DNA of 64,000 nt from Urechis unicinctus (GCA_034190875.2 CM067343.1:21053733-21117732), one strand, 5' to 3'. Counted from the stretch's first letter, positions 14,356-29,935 are shown. Numbers and translations are program-made. The notes: generated from the sequence alone by a model not told the origin.

Positions 14356-17300
14356 TCAGTGACGCAGTGCTATAAACGCAAATTCTTTGCATCCAAGAGG
14401 TTACTTCATCAAAAATTGCATTGCATGATTATATTCTAAGAGACTAGGTTATTATTTCACACTGTTGAGCTTCAGTTCTTACTGCAGCCTCATGTGAGCA
14501 TCCATTCCGAAGCCGAATGTTTGAGATGGCAATGATGTTCATGATCATATTGTAAAAAGCTCTCGCATATTGCAGCTGATGCCACCAGATGACAACAAAG
14601 CTTGCTGAGTGCTACAAATTGTGACGAAGCGGATTGGCTGCGTTTAATTGTACGCAGATATACAATTTAAGCGTGTGACAACAATGTAAACTCAATATCT
14701 AATCCGATAACACGTTATAGGATTTTGGCAGTGTTCGATTACAGCTACCCGCAATAGTTGTATCCACTGCATCTGTCGGTCAATTAGTTTGGCTGTTTTT
14801 GAATTTTATTTTGCACTAACGTTGACGGACCGTTAACGGGGTAAGGCAGTTCACGCGTTATTCCCCACGGAATGAAGGCTTGCGACAAAAAAGACATTCA
14901 CCAAATCCCGGTTGATAGCACCTTTTGATGATGTGGTCCATATTCCGGTATATCACAAAAGCAGTTACCGCTCTTGTCGAAGTATGCAGGCTATCCATGG
15001 TCCTTTACTGATAGGTTACAATCAAGATTTTGCTCTACGATTTTATGACGGACAGCATCCATGCATTGCTGAACGTACACTGGGCAGTACAATGGGCTAC
15101 TTTCAGACCAATCACGGAAAGTACTGCAGCAAATCAAATGAGGATACTGTGTTATACAAAAATTATCTTCCTTCTGTACAAAGGGTGAGTCGCTTTCCGT
15201 AAGTCACGTCATTATCGGTGTAGCAGAATCAACTGTTTAGCAGCTTCAATGCTTGTTGCGATGAATTTGAAGTCAGTATGCTTTGATTTCATTTGGTTTT
15301 ACATTCTCATGCAAGTTGTTGTAATGTCACACATTCGCCCGAATAACCTTATGCAGATACCAAGTGTGTTTTTATATGCCTGATGTCAACGATTTCTTTA
15401 ATGAATGACAAGCACAACCCAGCTAACCTACTCATTGCTACGATGCATGAAGCTATGAGCCACGCAATGATGACAGGCTTATGATGATAATAAGGATCAT
15501 GCCGTGACGCATATTAATTAGTTGCAGCTGCGGTCAAAACATCATAAAATGAATAGCCGCAATTTTCTCCCAGCTCATTGATCTGCCGACTGAATGTCAG
15601 CGGCAACGATCGGCAATGCAACAGAAAAGGCACCAGGGAAATCCCAATCAAGTTTTTGTAAGGGCTCGTCGTCAATGATGATTAAGTTTTAAAATCCTTA
15701 TTTTGGAGGCACTTTTTGGCCTCAACAATAGATCAAAGGTCTTGAGCGTATTATAACTAAAGCCCCATCTGGTTGATTATACCTCCCTTTGTATTCATCG
15801 AGTCAGTGTTAGAGACAAATAGAGCAACAACCTTTTGTATTTACTTACAATCAACGAAATATGACAACGAAATATGCTATATAAAAAATTATGTAGCAAA
15901 TTCGACAAAAGCAAGGGTCATCATGGCATGTACGCCAGCATTTGGATGTGTTTATGCAAATTCACGCTGCACACATCCGGCAGATTCATGGAGCTGCTGG
16001 AATTCCTAGAAATAATAACGCATTTTTATTTTAAAATATTTCGAATGTTTAAGCTATTGCAGTTTCATTGTAAGCATATTTCAAAATTCTATAGATCATT
16101 CACAATTGTCGAATCCATACAAGTTTCGCCTCCGCTTCAATTATCGTGTCCATTCAATTGAGAACCATTGTAACAGTGGCAAATACTTTTAAACAATAAC
16201 ATCACATCATCCAATCTCATACAGTACATTACAGCTTTTGCGAGACTTAATATGATAGTGGACATATTGTCAGAGTAATAAAATCAAGTAAGAAAGTATT
16301 GCGGCATTTTCTTACACAGGTGTGCACAGGTGTGCTCATGGGTCTCATTCGATATGAGCTCAATGTATCAATAACTTGTGCACAAATCAACGTGAATATA
16401 GCAATATAAATAAACCCCACGTATGTAGGCAGAGTTAATGTTGTTATTTGACGGACGATGCTGGGAGGAATGATGACCGAACGCACCATGGCGGCGAATG
16501 AAGTGGGTGCAGAAAGCTCATCATCCCACAGTATATATTTGAAGCACTTATCTGGGATCACAGAATCAAAATCGAAGCAATTTTAGCAGCGCGTCGCATT
16601 ATATTAGTCTGAATACTGCCAACATATAGTATAACACGGTCAATTGGCCAGTCGATGAAGTCCGTTATATACCGGACTTAATTGACCAAACATGTAATGA
16701 ATATTCATAAGGTCAATGAAGCGGATTTGCCAAACCATCAATAACCTCAAGACACAAGATGCCAATTTTTAATAGCATTAAGGTTCATAGCTATTGCTGC
16801 CATGACGAAGATGATGACAGCTTTTTCACAATTCCAGAGTGATGCTATGTATTCACTCAACCCTGATTCATGGATTAACAGTCTAGGGGGATCTGCAACT
16901 TTACTGAAAAATGATAAATCACTCGTACCATCCTCCTCGCTTTAGATAACGTTTGATCTTCTTTTAAGGGCCAGGCAAAACATTAGGCAACTTATAGCTA
17001 ACACAATCAGCCTAAATGATACAGATATCCAATATAATGTTTCTATGTATTACATAAAGCACACTTTTACGACGTAATTTTTGGAATTCATCACTTCGGT
17101 TCCAGCTTCATGCTGTTTTTCCAGCTGCTGAAACATACTTTAATCGGCGTTACTGCATGCTTCTGTAACAACTGTGTTAAAATAGCATAATGGACAGTAG
17201 TTTAAAAATGCAACCAGGATTTAATTGTATTGCCAATATATGAAGGTAGGGCTTACAATACAACACAAAGAGAATAAAGTATAGTCCCCAAGCCACCTGC

Positions 17301-17892
17301 AATGTAAAAACACAAAACAATGATTTCAAAGAGACATTGCTATCTTATTTGCTATACCAATTGTTTGATTATTGCAATGGGTTAATTTAAATCGGAAGGA
17401 AATGGCGTCCTGCTATTGTAACTGTAACAGGAATGTTTGCTTCTTTGTACAACAAAAATTCGTGTGAATCACACTTCTCCTCCCACTATAAGTCAAATTG
17501 CTTTCGGCCTACTTGTGTGTTGCCTCGATTATTGATCACTAAGCAAGTTCATCCACAATTCCTAGCAGAACATGACGGCCAACACTAGCCACATATATAG
17601 GACCCAAGACCAGCACTAACCACTTCACTATCTCACATGATAAGGAAAATACTGATTAGGCCCACGAAATCTCATCTGTTTCAATCAGAAACCAGCATCA
17701 CATATATGATCCCGCAACTTTAATAATATATCAGGTTGGACGTACGTGTCTTTGTCGGCCGCAAATCAAATATTACCCGTTCAAAGTAATAACGAAAATA
17801 GTAACCAGGTTTCCAAAGTAACATGATGAAAGCAATGGCATACATGAGCACGAAACACGCCTCCTAGATTACATTTCACTGTGATTAAAGCT
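14356..17892. other. No gene seen
   Basis: The longest open frames (14,912-15,202 plus, 96 codons; 15,773-16,161 plus, overlapping frames; 16,247-16,561 minus, 104 codons) show no motif, no supporting splice structure and no family resemblance that I can recognise. Treated as noncoding. Confidence 0.4.
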
Positions 17893-18037
17893 GTATATAT
17901 ATTTATACACATATATATACATATATATATATGTATATATATGCATAAATATATATATATATTTATGCATATATATATATATGCATAAATATATACATAT
18001 ATCTAATGTATATATATATAAATATGTATATATATAC

Positions 18038-18071
<34 letters not shown>

Positions 18072-18100
18072 GCATAAATATTTATACATATATATATATA

Positions 18101-18141
<41 letters not shown>

Positions 18142-18240
18142 ATATATAAATATATGTGTGTGTGTGTGTGTATATGTGTGTGTATTTGTGGGTGTATATG
18201 TGGTGTGTGTGTATTTATGTGTTTGTGCGTTTATACGTAC
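17893..18240. repeat. Interrupted (TA)n then (TG)n microsatellite
   Basis: About 260 bp of TATATA broken by tatgcataaata and tatttata phrases, followed from about 18,154 by TGTGTG-rich sequence. The open frames reported across it are microsatellite artefacts. Confidence 0.95.
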
Positions 18241-21200
18241 GTACCGGGAGTGCAAATGCTAATAATACTTAAGTTATATTTTTATGAATATTGGACTGAC
18301 AATGCATTACAAATGTTTTTGAACGGGGATCGACAAATCCAAACTGTCCATGGCCTTATAAGAACGATCAACATATATCATATAGGCGATACCAAAATAT
18401 ATAACAAGAAAGATACGCTTTGAACCCCATCTGTAACACTGTGAGTGTTGTAACCCGCTCATATAAGTGAAATAAGCGGACGAGTTGTGTTTTATGACAA
18501 CTGCTATCGAACAACATTGGGCATTCTCAACCTCGACTTCTAGAATAAATCGTGCTTTGTTTGAAATTATGGGCCAAAAAGAAATCTTCTCCACGACGGA
18601 AGTAGCAATGAAAGACGAATCCAAAGCATTATAATGCCGTTGGATTGGGATATGACACCACCATGCGGCCGGGTTAACTAATAGGGACGCGAGTCTGTAT
18701 CATCTCATAGATAGGGTCCATGTCATTTCATAAAGTCTATGATAGTTACCAGTATTGATACAGGGGTGAGTACTGTATGAAAGGCAACTAACATACGGTG
18801 ATCAGGTATGTTATCAAGACAATGAATGCACTAAAAATTCAAATTCCTCATTGAATTGACATTGTTAATAATCTGCAGCAGGGAATTGTCGTTACTCGAA
18901 GGCAAATTGCCTCTATATTATTGAAGCCAGCGCCACCTCAGTTAATGCAAATATTACAAAGATAGAGATATATCTGAGCAAGCGGACGATGACATTTAAG
19001 GGGAGACGCACCCCTTACAATATATCAAACATATGCCTTTTCGAGCATGGAAAATGATTGATGTTTGGTCACCCAAAGTAACATAAAAATTAAAAGTAGA
19101 CCCGACTAAAATGTAATGTGAATAATATCACTTGGATGCAAGCGCAGGGTAAAACGGTGATATTGAGGATTTTGATCAGACCACTATTGTCTGCCTTTTA
19201 CTAATGAGGCTTCCGTGGTGGTCTACGTTTATGTATGCCCCATGCATTATGGGCCAGATTCTGGTGCTAGGGTGTGGGCGGCAGCATACACAGAAAATGG
19301 AATCAAGGCGGATATTCATAGCTGCACTTAATGAATTTCATTTATGTAACCCTAACATCTGTCGTTTGTTCTTACCGCTGAAAATACCGATGAGTACGAC
19401 AGCTTGGTCCATTACGCTACCAAACTTGACATGATTCATATCGACCACCAGTAATCTCATCTCCCCGACACCCATTGCTGGATAGGTAGATAAAGTAACG
19501 ATGCAACGGTTACAAAACACTTGAGAATTGTTACAATCAGCAATTGCTTGCTATTTATCTTATAATATATTTCCCGGTTATGGGAAAGTGTGAGTCATAT
19601 AAGCACTATCCAATGTTGCGCCTTTGGTACACAAACAGCGCTATGAGTTCAAACTACGCCACATATAGCAAAAAGCATACCGTGGCGGACAATGCCGGTT
19701 AGCATTAAACAGCCGCTACCAAATGAATTACACGTACTTAATGACCGTACAAATCAAGCTGGAGCGTTCCAATCTCCTAAAACAAGTCTTATCCGCACAA
19801 AGAAAGAGAAAGGACATCTCATTTAAGCATCCTGTGGATGCTGGTAAGGAATGTAATGTAACACAGACAAACTTGTCACAGAACATGGCCCATATGGTGG
19901 ATGCGATAGCTAATATGAATCCATAAACGTTGTTGTTAAGAATTTTATTTAGCAAAGGTGTAGTAAAGGGCATCATACTTATTCATTATATCGCAATCAG
20001 ATTCCTTTGCAGAATGGCATTGTATAAAACCAGAATACTCTGGGATAGCCCACGTGTTAAAATATGCACGCCGAGACTGATGAAATGAAAAAAAACCTAC
20101 AAACTTAGTATCATGACATTATATAATTGATCAAATGGGTCGTTTATGTTAAATAAGAATACGAAGCGAAAACCTTCATTTGACGTGTCCAATATATCAG
20201 ACAGGGGCCAGTCAAATTATTTATTTTACCATCAAATCTAACCCTTGATGCATTGTATAATTTTAACTATGTTATTGTGTGGTCAAGCAAAACGGAAATA
20301 AAGAACGAAAAGTCGAGCATCATTCCTCACAATAAAGCATCAAACGGCATTCGTCATATCAAGACTAAAACGACTGATAGTGGGAGATGAACGGAGAGAT
20401 AAAGCATCATGCATGCTGCTATTAACGTCCATTCGTTCACATGAGCCTGGCGCATCGTGACGCATGTTTCACCTCACTGCGTTTTAACAAGCCCAGCGCT
20501 ATACCCATGTCAACTGCCTCTACATGACGCTAATGAACCTGTGTAGCCAGGAAAAGATGTAGCTAGAAAAAGTTGTCAAGACATTTTATATCAGTGTAGC
20601 TAATGCGGTGGACAGTCCAGAATATCTTCATCGAAGCTCTCTGTCGGTGATTATGTAGTACGGTCAATTCGTTCCTACTACATTTGTAAGCGTGACCAGC
20701 AATTTGACTGTTCTCTTTCCCTCTCCTCCAACCCTTACCCGTTTCGGACGAGCGTATTTGCTGATACAGTGATACAACGTCATAACGCAATCGATTGGAT
20801 TCAGAAAATATTCAGAAACTATGCTCGAATGGGGTGCTTGTATGATGTGTTGCAAAACGAGACCAAATGACTCATCTTGTTATGACTAACGTCGCATTGA
20901 AATGGGGTGCGAAAAGAATGGAAATACCCCAAGTGAACGTCGTAAGCTGACAAACAAGCCTGTTTACCTTTTGACATCGATACCAACATATATAGCCCTA
21001 AACATAGCCCTATCTTCCTCTTGGAAGCTGTATAAAACTGAGAAGACATAATATCGTATACATGCTGTGTGCAATACTTATGGCGCACGTCGCATATCAT
21101 CCATTGGCCAGCTGGCGTGTTATGTTTTTGTTTGATCAACAATCTTCATCATGCTGTTACGGAATAGATGCATATCTTATTTAGTACAGTTGACTCCATA

Positions 21201-23600
21201 TAAACGAGGGAAAAAACAATGGGTTGCATACTTCAAACAAACATCAAAACTACCCATCATCTACCTGCTTGGTCCGTCTCTAACATTAGTTAGACTTTGT
21301 TTTGAGCAAGAACTTCGACAAACCACATGCACCCTTCAGTTCAACTTTTAGTTCTACATTAGCAATGTTTCTTACCAACGACATTTACTTCATGGTTGAG
21401 CTAAATTTTCTTGCAACAACTGGATTGGCATATGTGACTAACTGCGCGGCCCTATGAGTCTGGATACGATCCGCGGATAATCACCACCGTCAAACTCAAA
21501 GTCATTAACATCTTAGCCTATTTGTTAATGTGAAGTGCAGGACGGTGTCTCACACTCCCGTTCTGCGAATACGTCAGGTAATTAATTTGTATCCTTCAGT
21601 ATGTACTTTTTCGGCACAAAGTTGTGAATTATCCCGTAGTCAAGTAAACTAACTAGCGTAGGAGCTCATGTCAATGCGTTCCATATCTAATCTGCAGAAC
21701 GTAAAATAGGCGTTGTCTAGCTAAAGTAATAACCATGATCGAGCTAAATGATAAAGAATAAAGGTAGCCATAATTACAGAAAAGACTCATGTACCTCTCG
21801 CCTGCGAGATGTTGCATAATGTTCGTAGCTGCGTATTATATAAGTAACAAACTAACTTCGGCTTATTGGTTCCCAGTTAAGCACAACTGCATACTTAATT
21901 TATGTAGCTTCATGTAAGATAACGGTAGCTGAAGTGTCCTTCTACTTTTGTTTCAAATATCTAAGCCGATGTCGCTGCCATCAAACGACACCCATCATCC
22001 TTACCGACTGCTGTTGCTGACATGAAGTCAGCAGGCTAATGGTCCTCGCATCAATTCAGGGAATTTATGTCAAGAGTTGCTGACGGCAGCAACAATAATC
22101 TGTTCGCTTCAATTGCCCGTGTTAAGCTGGCAACATAGCAACCTACATCGCCAAATGCATTGCTGCTCCATAAGACAAAATCCTTGTTATTGTATTGGTT
22201 TACCATTGATGTCATCGTGGTTATTAGGGAGATGGAATATTGCTCATTGACGTCTGAGTAGGACACATACAGAGGCACGAATGACCCTGATTAACCATAG
22301 AGGTACAATCTACCTCTTCACTAATGTTATGTCATGTTGATTTTACAAAATGCTCGATTCTGCCACACTTGTAAAGCACTTCCGCCAGTGATGAGAAACC
22401 TTCATCCCGTCAAGCGTTGTAATATGTTTATCTATACAATACACACTCTCTACTTATAAATGTTTATGGTGTTAAGAGGTCATTTGCCAAGGCTGAAGTT
22501 ATTGTACGCAATAAATGAATGGGATATCGGATTACACGGGAAACGATTTAATTGGTAACATAACGCTCGTAAAAAAATCAATTATGCGAATGGGTGTGTT
22601 TTTTTCCGACCACAGCGGACTATCTGTGAGAGTGGACTATGATATGCATCAATAAAAACACGTGTTAACTACTGCATCATTAATTTTTAGCACAATTGTA
22701 AGACGTCAGCTGAAATTCCCAACGGGAGGTCAGTGTTCATTAGTTCTTTACTAAAAAGAGTCAATGACCTTTGGTCGACATTAAGCTTCCTGGCGGCAGT
22801 CCATTGCATCATCACTCTTACCACCTGTAGTCAGTTGTAGTCATGCGTCACACGCGCCGGATGACATTGATGTGGTAGCATTAACTTAACAGTGACGTAC
22901 TGAATTTAACGAACACATACGTTCGTTGAAATTTCCAGGACTGCTTTAACCCTCTGTTCACGTGGAAGGTTAATGTAAGGTTTATTTGTCCAGCAGAAGT
23001 GACACATGGAACAGTCATATATCATTAACGGTGCATTTTGTTCGTCAGTGATTTAATTTATTTATGATGAGCAACTATCCCCTTCCCTTCTACGCTCTAC
23101 GCTCCGCAATAATTTGACATCATTGAGTTTGTTTCAGTAATGTCTTTTCTCATACTAAAGATCTATGCCCATCAATTGATGATTCTAATAAACTGTCCTC
23201 TAAAACACTACAACGAATTATGAATACGTTAACAATGGCATCGATTTTGGTGATTAACAGTTGACCGCATGGTATTGCTGTGTGTTGTACATGTTAACTA
23301 CGCAACTTTATGGCAATTTCGCGCGCAAAATCATCGTGTCTTTCTTGTTGTCAATAATGACAGACCGACCATCAACGTGTTATGCAACCTGAACTACTTG
23401 TATGTTATCATATCATTGTAATGCTGCGTTGTTAGGACATGTTTTTGTCTTGGATGGATGCTTTATCTATTGACGGTTCAGTTCTAAACTTTCCGCATGG
23501 CGGTGCATCACGGGATAGATGTGATTGAGCCGAAAATAGTTTCAGTAAATAACTTTGATCCAGTGCGCAGGTATTGAAGCTATGATTGATATTATCAGGC
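18241..23600. other. No gene seen; worn repeat fragments
   Basis: Short open frames only, several mirrored on both strands. Fragments near 19,680-19,710 and 20,215-20,350 recur elsewhere in the window (near 55-85 and 11,465-11,600). Confidence 0.4.
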
Positions 23601-23609
23601 ATGCATTTC

Positions 23610-26600
23610 CAAATTTAAAAACACAAATATGTTTCCGGCGCAATCTCTCTGTGTGGCTATGACACACAAACCAGATAAGTTATTTGATGGCCGCCCATTT
23701 ACAGCAGTATACGGAAATTTGATATCTCACAGAAGATGAACCATATCATATTGTTTTTGAGGCGCCCCCTCATCAAAAACATGCAATGTTGCATAAGTGA
23801 TCATCGCCATACGCCACATCTAGCAATATACTCAATGAACATTGAAGACTCAATGAACCCTTGTCTCCTCCCTCATTCTATGTTCAATTTTACATCGTGC
23901 TGTGGGTTCGTGATATAATAATATGTAGTATTCCCGAAAAATACCATATTAATGACAGGTGAGACAGAGCTTCGTTGGTTATCATCGTTTAAATATTCGT
24001 GATTGTACTATTAGGTCCAAAACTGTTACTGCATTAATTGTCGTACAATACCCGCTTATCGAAGGTAATTATATTTTATATTTTTTCATGGTAAACTTAA
24101 CTTTTGCGATATATTCATAACTGGACGGGCTGGTGCTTACCCTTACCACGATATTATTATGGTGTGACTTCAACAAATCAAACATTTTACATAAGCCACC
24201 CTGATATCTGCGCGTTGTAACGTGTATATGATGGTATTTTAAAAAAATGTATAAGAATGTGGCGATATTTTCCCAATGTATGCATCTTGTTATTGACAAA
24301 CACGGCTCATTATCACATCGGATCAACGCATCAGGCAGAGCTCGACTGCAAACTATGATTTACAAACATTCATTGGACGTCACCCCACTCAACCATTCTC
24401 AAAAGTGTCATTCATCAGACAGTTGCTGCTTACATCAACATGTACATTACATATCATCTTTTCTGGCGATAATGGAATGCTTCAACACGCCATTCATCAC
24501 GCTATAATTACACTCAACATTGGCATTTTACTTCTTACTATTTTGTCAGTACATTTGTTTCTTCAGGATTATTTACGTTTAACACAACTCTACAGTTTAA
24601 ACAGTAATGGTACACCTATAGAAGAGCATTATGAAATAAATCGAATGTATCTGAAATGCCCTCAGATATTCATAGATTTTTGTAATGATATCTGATATCT
24701 AGGCTGTGGTAATCTTATATGTAAGTGGCTCCCCAAAACATCCGGGGTGTGAACCTAACAGTCAAATATCATCATGGTTTGCGATTCAAGGAAATGGGAA
24801 AAGAATCTTCTGCAGAATATATAAGACTAGTTTTGCTCCGGTCTGACAGTGACGTTGCTAAACATCATTTGAGTTTTGTTTGCGCATCGTATATGATGAT
24901 TAGAACATTGCAGGACGTCAAAACAGACGCCCTGCATGGCTAGATTAGGTCATACATTGGCCCTAGAGCAAAAATCTCTTAGTAGTTGATCTGTTTACGT
25001 GATGCTGGGGATACCGAGAGGGAAAGTGTAGTTTGTTGGTCACCAAAAATTGAGAATAACCGAATTCTTGGGAAATACGCAAAGTTTGCTTGTAACCTTA
25101 GATTAAACTTTACTGCATACATGTCTTTTTTCCCGTATGGACAGGTTTTGTTTTTCTACTTACGGTTACAAAATATATAGGTTCATAATGTCCACGGAGA
25201 TGATCTCTGCTGCAAACAGCATAATATTTTGTACAAACACTGCAGAGTATGTCAGGATCACTTGGAAAACCCGCATGTTTATGATTGTACAGCAGAGAAA
25301 GTATATAGTAGTGATGACTGATGTTGATAACAGTAATACAACAATTAATACTGCTCATAAAACTGACAATGGGTTACATTTGCCTGGAATTGTATTAATA
25401 GGAGTGATGCATGTCGGATACTTAATGCTGTTTGAGCAACGATGGATGTGCCTCACACAGGCCAGTAAGGCTCCAAAGCTTTCGGCACTGCGAACCCGTC
25501 TTTCTGAGCATTTGTCAAACTCCAGGGTCGACTTTGTCATGGTCATGAGAATGTCAGTGCGAGGTCGAAGATAGGCTGAGAAAGACAATGTGGAATTTGT
25601 GATTGAAAATGTTCTGGATGATTCAACAGAACATCTCTTCTTTCATAACGATGAGCAGCAGAGCTTCTTCGTGTATGATCAACTCCATGTGCAACCATCG
25701 GAAAAAAAAACAATGTATATATAATTGATGGCAAAGATATTCAATATCAACTGATTAGGAAGTTCGTTGGCCATGATGGTTCCAAAGCAATCGGAATGGT
25801 ACCGCGTCTCACCAGTAAGCATATGGTCCTTCCTTAGTTTGCACCACTTTGTGTGTACCTGGCATCTCAGGTTCTCAGTCATCCGTGGCAGCAGATATGG
25901 ATGCTATGACTGAATCGACAGTGATCACAGGTAAATATTGATAACGAATCTTGTGTCGTTCGCCCTAAAACATGGTTATCTGTATAATTGTTCCACATTT
26001 ATGAGGGTGGTCATGGGTTGCATCCCAATGTCAAATGACGGATTGCTAGTACACCATTCCTCTTTTGAAACTTCTAGACAAAAGGTATGCGAAGCGTTTC
26101 ACTGGATGTTATTTTAATATGCACATAACCCTTGCTTGTACGGAAGATGCCAAACATCGCCATATATGCACCCTTTGGTTCAACAATAATCGCCCTTCAT
26201 TCAACCAGCGGATCAAACAAAGTGGTAGGTGAATCAAATATCGGCATAGCCATTTGATTAAAATTTATGTATACACCAATAACGCAACCAGCCGATCCGT
26301 ACATTGTAGAACACGATTTATAGCAACGGATATAAGAAGAAAATTGTAATAATTGCAGGATACGCGAATAACCGCCACCGAGGGATTGGATTCCACTAGG
26401 TTTTATATGAGCGCCCCATTACCAGCGCCAGTCGATCCCCACATTATTGAAACAGCAGGATGCTTATGATGAACGGATGATTCTGGCATATCGGTCGTAA
26501 CTCGAATCGTATTTGCATTTTGAGGGATTATATTGTAGTGCTATACATTCTTACTTAAACTGTTTTCATGCAAACATATTCGCTGATATGTAACGATTTA

Positions 26601-29600
26601 TGTTAAGTTTTATTACCATCGACTGAACACAGTTGCTCTAATATTACCTGACACGGTCTTTTATTCGGCTTTATCTATCGTCTCCGCAGGCAGGGACAAT
26701 GATGCGTTCTGACCGAATCCCGTACAGATGTGCAATGTGTCTGCCCGGGCCTGTGATGTTATTGAGGGTGACAAGTAGAATTAAGAGTGGATGGTAAGGA
26801 AAACATGATGTGAGGGGGGGGGGGGGGGGGGGGGGTGCCACTGATAGCCAGCATGCCTCAACGGACATCTGGGGACAGGGCTGTGTGTGTGACACTGTAA
26901 CACAATCAATGTGACATAAGCCATCACAAAACACTGGACCGGAAAGGGGATGCTAAATGACACGTGTACATGGTACAGTAGTGACTATTGTTATTTATGC
27001 TACTGGTGTCATATTTGCCAACTGCCGTTCACATTTCTGCACACATTGTCTGAAATGTTATTCGTGGTGAGTGGGTAAGCGCATACAACATTTGGCACGT
27101 CCGGCTGCCTCTTAAACCCATACTCATTGTCTGCAAACCATGAGGCCATGCAACGGTACCGTTAATTATAAGCTACCTGTTTCTGCATCCGTCCAACCAG
27201 TTGAACTCTACATCAGCACAAAGATTATGTGATCGCGCTTGGCAATACGTGTGATTACCCAGAAAACTCTTATAACAGTGCATTTGGCCGGCTCACGAAC
27301 CAGCTGCTGCTATTATAATCCCTGAGGTATCACAAGAGAATACGGTAAAGGCCCAAATATCTATCCCGGGGAGGGGGGGGGGGTCACTTATCGCAAATTG
27401 TCCAAGGTAAGATAATCAATTGCCAAATACCACTAACTTTAAGCTCCGGGAAGTAAACTAAGAGCAGTGCTTTCATTCCAAAACAAGGTCCATGTCCGTT
27501 TGAGGATGGCGTGGTCCAGGATATCAAACGGACATGTGGAGAAACACCAATGAAAATGATCGCCCACTGTTAAGTGCATCTATGATGTATTCTGTCTTTC
27601 GGGAAAGTAGTTGGCATGGTGTCCGCGGTAATAGTCACTTCGAGTATATTTCAAATCATTCTGAGGTTTTTTAGATCTGTGGCTCGTGTGACATTCGGTT
27701 TGCCTGCTGGCTTGCAGTCTCGCTCGTAGATTGACTAGAGTCATATCACTAGGTACCAATCGGCTAAAACAAGTACTTGTTCATCAAACTTACTTCGGAA
27801 TACACGAACAGAGTTCAACTCACATAACATTGATGACCCACAGCGCATACCGTGTTCCTCATTCCCTGATTGCTCTCAGAATTGACCTGAAAACCATGCA
27901 CAGTTGCTCCAGATATCAGTGTTATCCTACTGTGCCAAAAAATGGGCATGCTCAACATCACTTGTGCAAATGGATATGTGTAATCTATTCCACGTAGGGC
28001 GTGCTATATCAATGTGTCGGGCTACTGATGCTTACCTATGCTATAAACTGCCTGAATATATCGATGAATTGTAAATTCACTCAGCCTTGCTTGACAGCCT
28101 TATTAGATTGCTGTCGTCTTAATCCACGTAGAGAGGTTAGTTTTAAACACATCTGGTTGCATAGTTCAGCCATAGGTTGCAACAGCTCGTTTCGGCGTCG
28201 ATAAGCACTAAGCCTGTCCTTGGAACGTTCAGAATTTCATACGTTTTGACACAATCTACTGCAGCGATACATACAAGCGAAACATGCGTGTGAACCTACT
28301 GCCCAATTTATGTGTGGTTCATTGAATTTGTTTTAAAATGTACGCAATGGTTTTTACGTACCCCGCTATAATGCTGCAATTGCATATATCTAAGAGTCAT
28401 ACCGCATTTCCATTTAGTGTATTGGATTAATAGATTTGCTTTTGCGCCTATCGTTCCTGTGGCCATGAGTGAGTCCAGGTGACATGAACTGGATTGAATC
28501 TAATGACTGAATATAGTCTCAGGGTATTGTGATTTAATATACATAACAGTCTCCGCGCCTCTCTTAGTACACAAACCTCTCGCTGTGTGTATTAACATGC
28601 ATGCTATGATACTCTAAAGAGGTGTCAATTGATGTAATTGCCTTTCCACCAGGTGTAATATAGCTATAGCATGAAATGCTCTCTCCTAATCACTCTCAGC
28701 CGAAGACGGAGGCGCATATATATTAAGGACAGATATGATGCCTGTTATGTGTTCATGGTACTCATAACTAACGATCATCATTACGTATCAAACTAGGATC
28801 AATACAAATTTCTAAGCGTAGATGGATCTGTGCACTGTATGGTTAAGAATTGCTCCATCATAGCCAGCAAACGCCTGGTAAGACTCTTACCGAAAACATC
28901 ATATCTTTATTCAAAATGGCCTACAAAACTAACTGTTAACACCTTAATTCCTCCATCGACGCGACCAGAAGTAAGGCGAACATAATTGTAGAAGCTTCTA
29001 GGAAGCTTTGGACTAATAGAGTATCATAATTGCCATTGCGTAAGCATATTTAGGTGACAAAAACAACCCAATAAACATGCATCTACGACGATTATACAGA
29101 GCTTTCGATTATTTATATGATTACACTGATTCATAAATACAGCGGAAGGCAGGAGAAAGCACCTGCGTTTTTAGCGATCGAGCATGTTTCCCCAGCGCGG
29201 ACCGAATGTTTTCTGCAAGGTACGACAATGGGCAGCCTCTTAAGCCGTTTGATAATCTATATTATTCTAGATCCCCGCAAAATGCTTCAGCATTATTGCA
29301 CTATTTTTTGCCAATGTTGCAAACTCATTAACTCGGTGTTCTATTAATTCGAATAACCCAAGGAACACACTACCTCGATAGTGTTATCATGCATACATTT
29401 TGTGATTCAGTTAATGTTCAGTGGTTCCTATAATATTTTTTTGCTCTTCGATAATTATTTCGTAAGAAACAATCTTTGCAGGAACGATCCAGAGGCCGAA
29501 CATTGCAATTGCATTAAAACATTAAATTGACAAAAACATAAAAGTAGATTGCATCGTTCATTCAGCGTGCTATGAAGAGCTCACACGTATAGAGCTTATG

Positions 29601-29935
29601 GGTATTTCCTTGCATTATATTCAATGTAACACATTAGGATTTCTGATTATGACCCATCTTGAACTGCATAATGAATAATTAGCATATGCTTACCTTTATA
29701 ATTTTTGTTGAATTGAATAATTTCAAGGAAGTTGTTGACCGATTTCGCATCAATTGAAAAGTAAACGGGATGTAATCAACTTTTTTAGTAGCAATCAAGA
29801 GGTGTCATCGTTGGAAACTCTTCTTTTCACCTATGGCTATGTCATAACTGAGAAAAGAATACCTTCTAACATCGAGTTGTGATCCCAGTGAAAAGATATT
29901 TTTAACAAGGTCACTATAAAAATATTGGGTATATG
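23610..29935 (+). repeat. Unclassified dispersed repeat, copy Y
   Basis: Collinear blocks link this region to copy Z. 23,610-23,790 matches about 56,430-56,610, sharing ctctctgtgtggctatg and ttgaggcgccccctcat-like cores. 26,395-26,960 matches about 57,625-58,150, sharing the cattattgaaacagc core and a gtgcaatgtgtctgc-like core. 27.8-29.9 kb matches copy X. About 1.6 kb lies in Y between the first two blocks that Z lacks (roughly 24.0-26.3 kb); it includes the 145-codon frame 25,137-25,574, which I do not recognise. Another insertion of about 0.45 kb lies near 29,350-29,800. Confidence 0.65.
26814..26835. repeat. 22-base poly-G run
   Basis: An uninterrupted run of 22 G on the plus strand; a second run of 11 G lies at 27,373-27,383. 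The proline-rich open frames on the minus strand here are artefacts of the run. Confidence 0.95.

Noticed and set aside
17869-18423. Long open frames rich in Ile/Tyr
   Set aside because: They are the translation of a TA/TG microsatellite.
26671-26963. Proline-rich peptides on the minus strand
   Set aside because: Produced by the 22-base G run.
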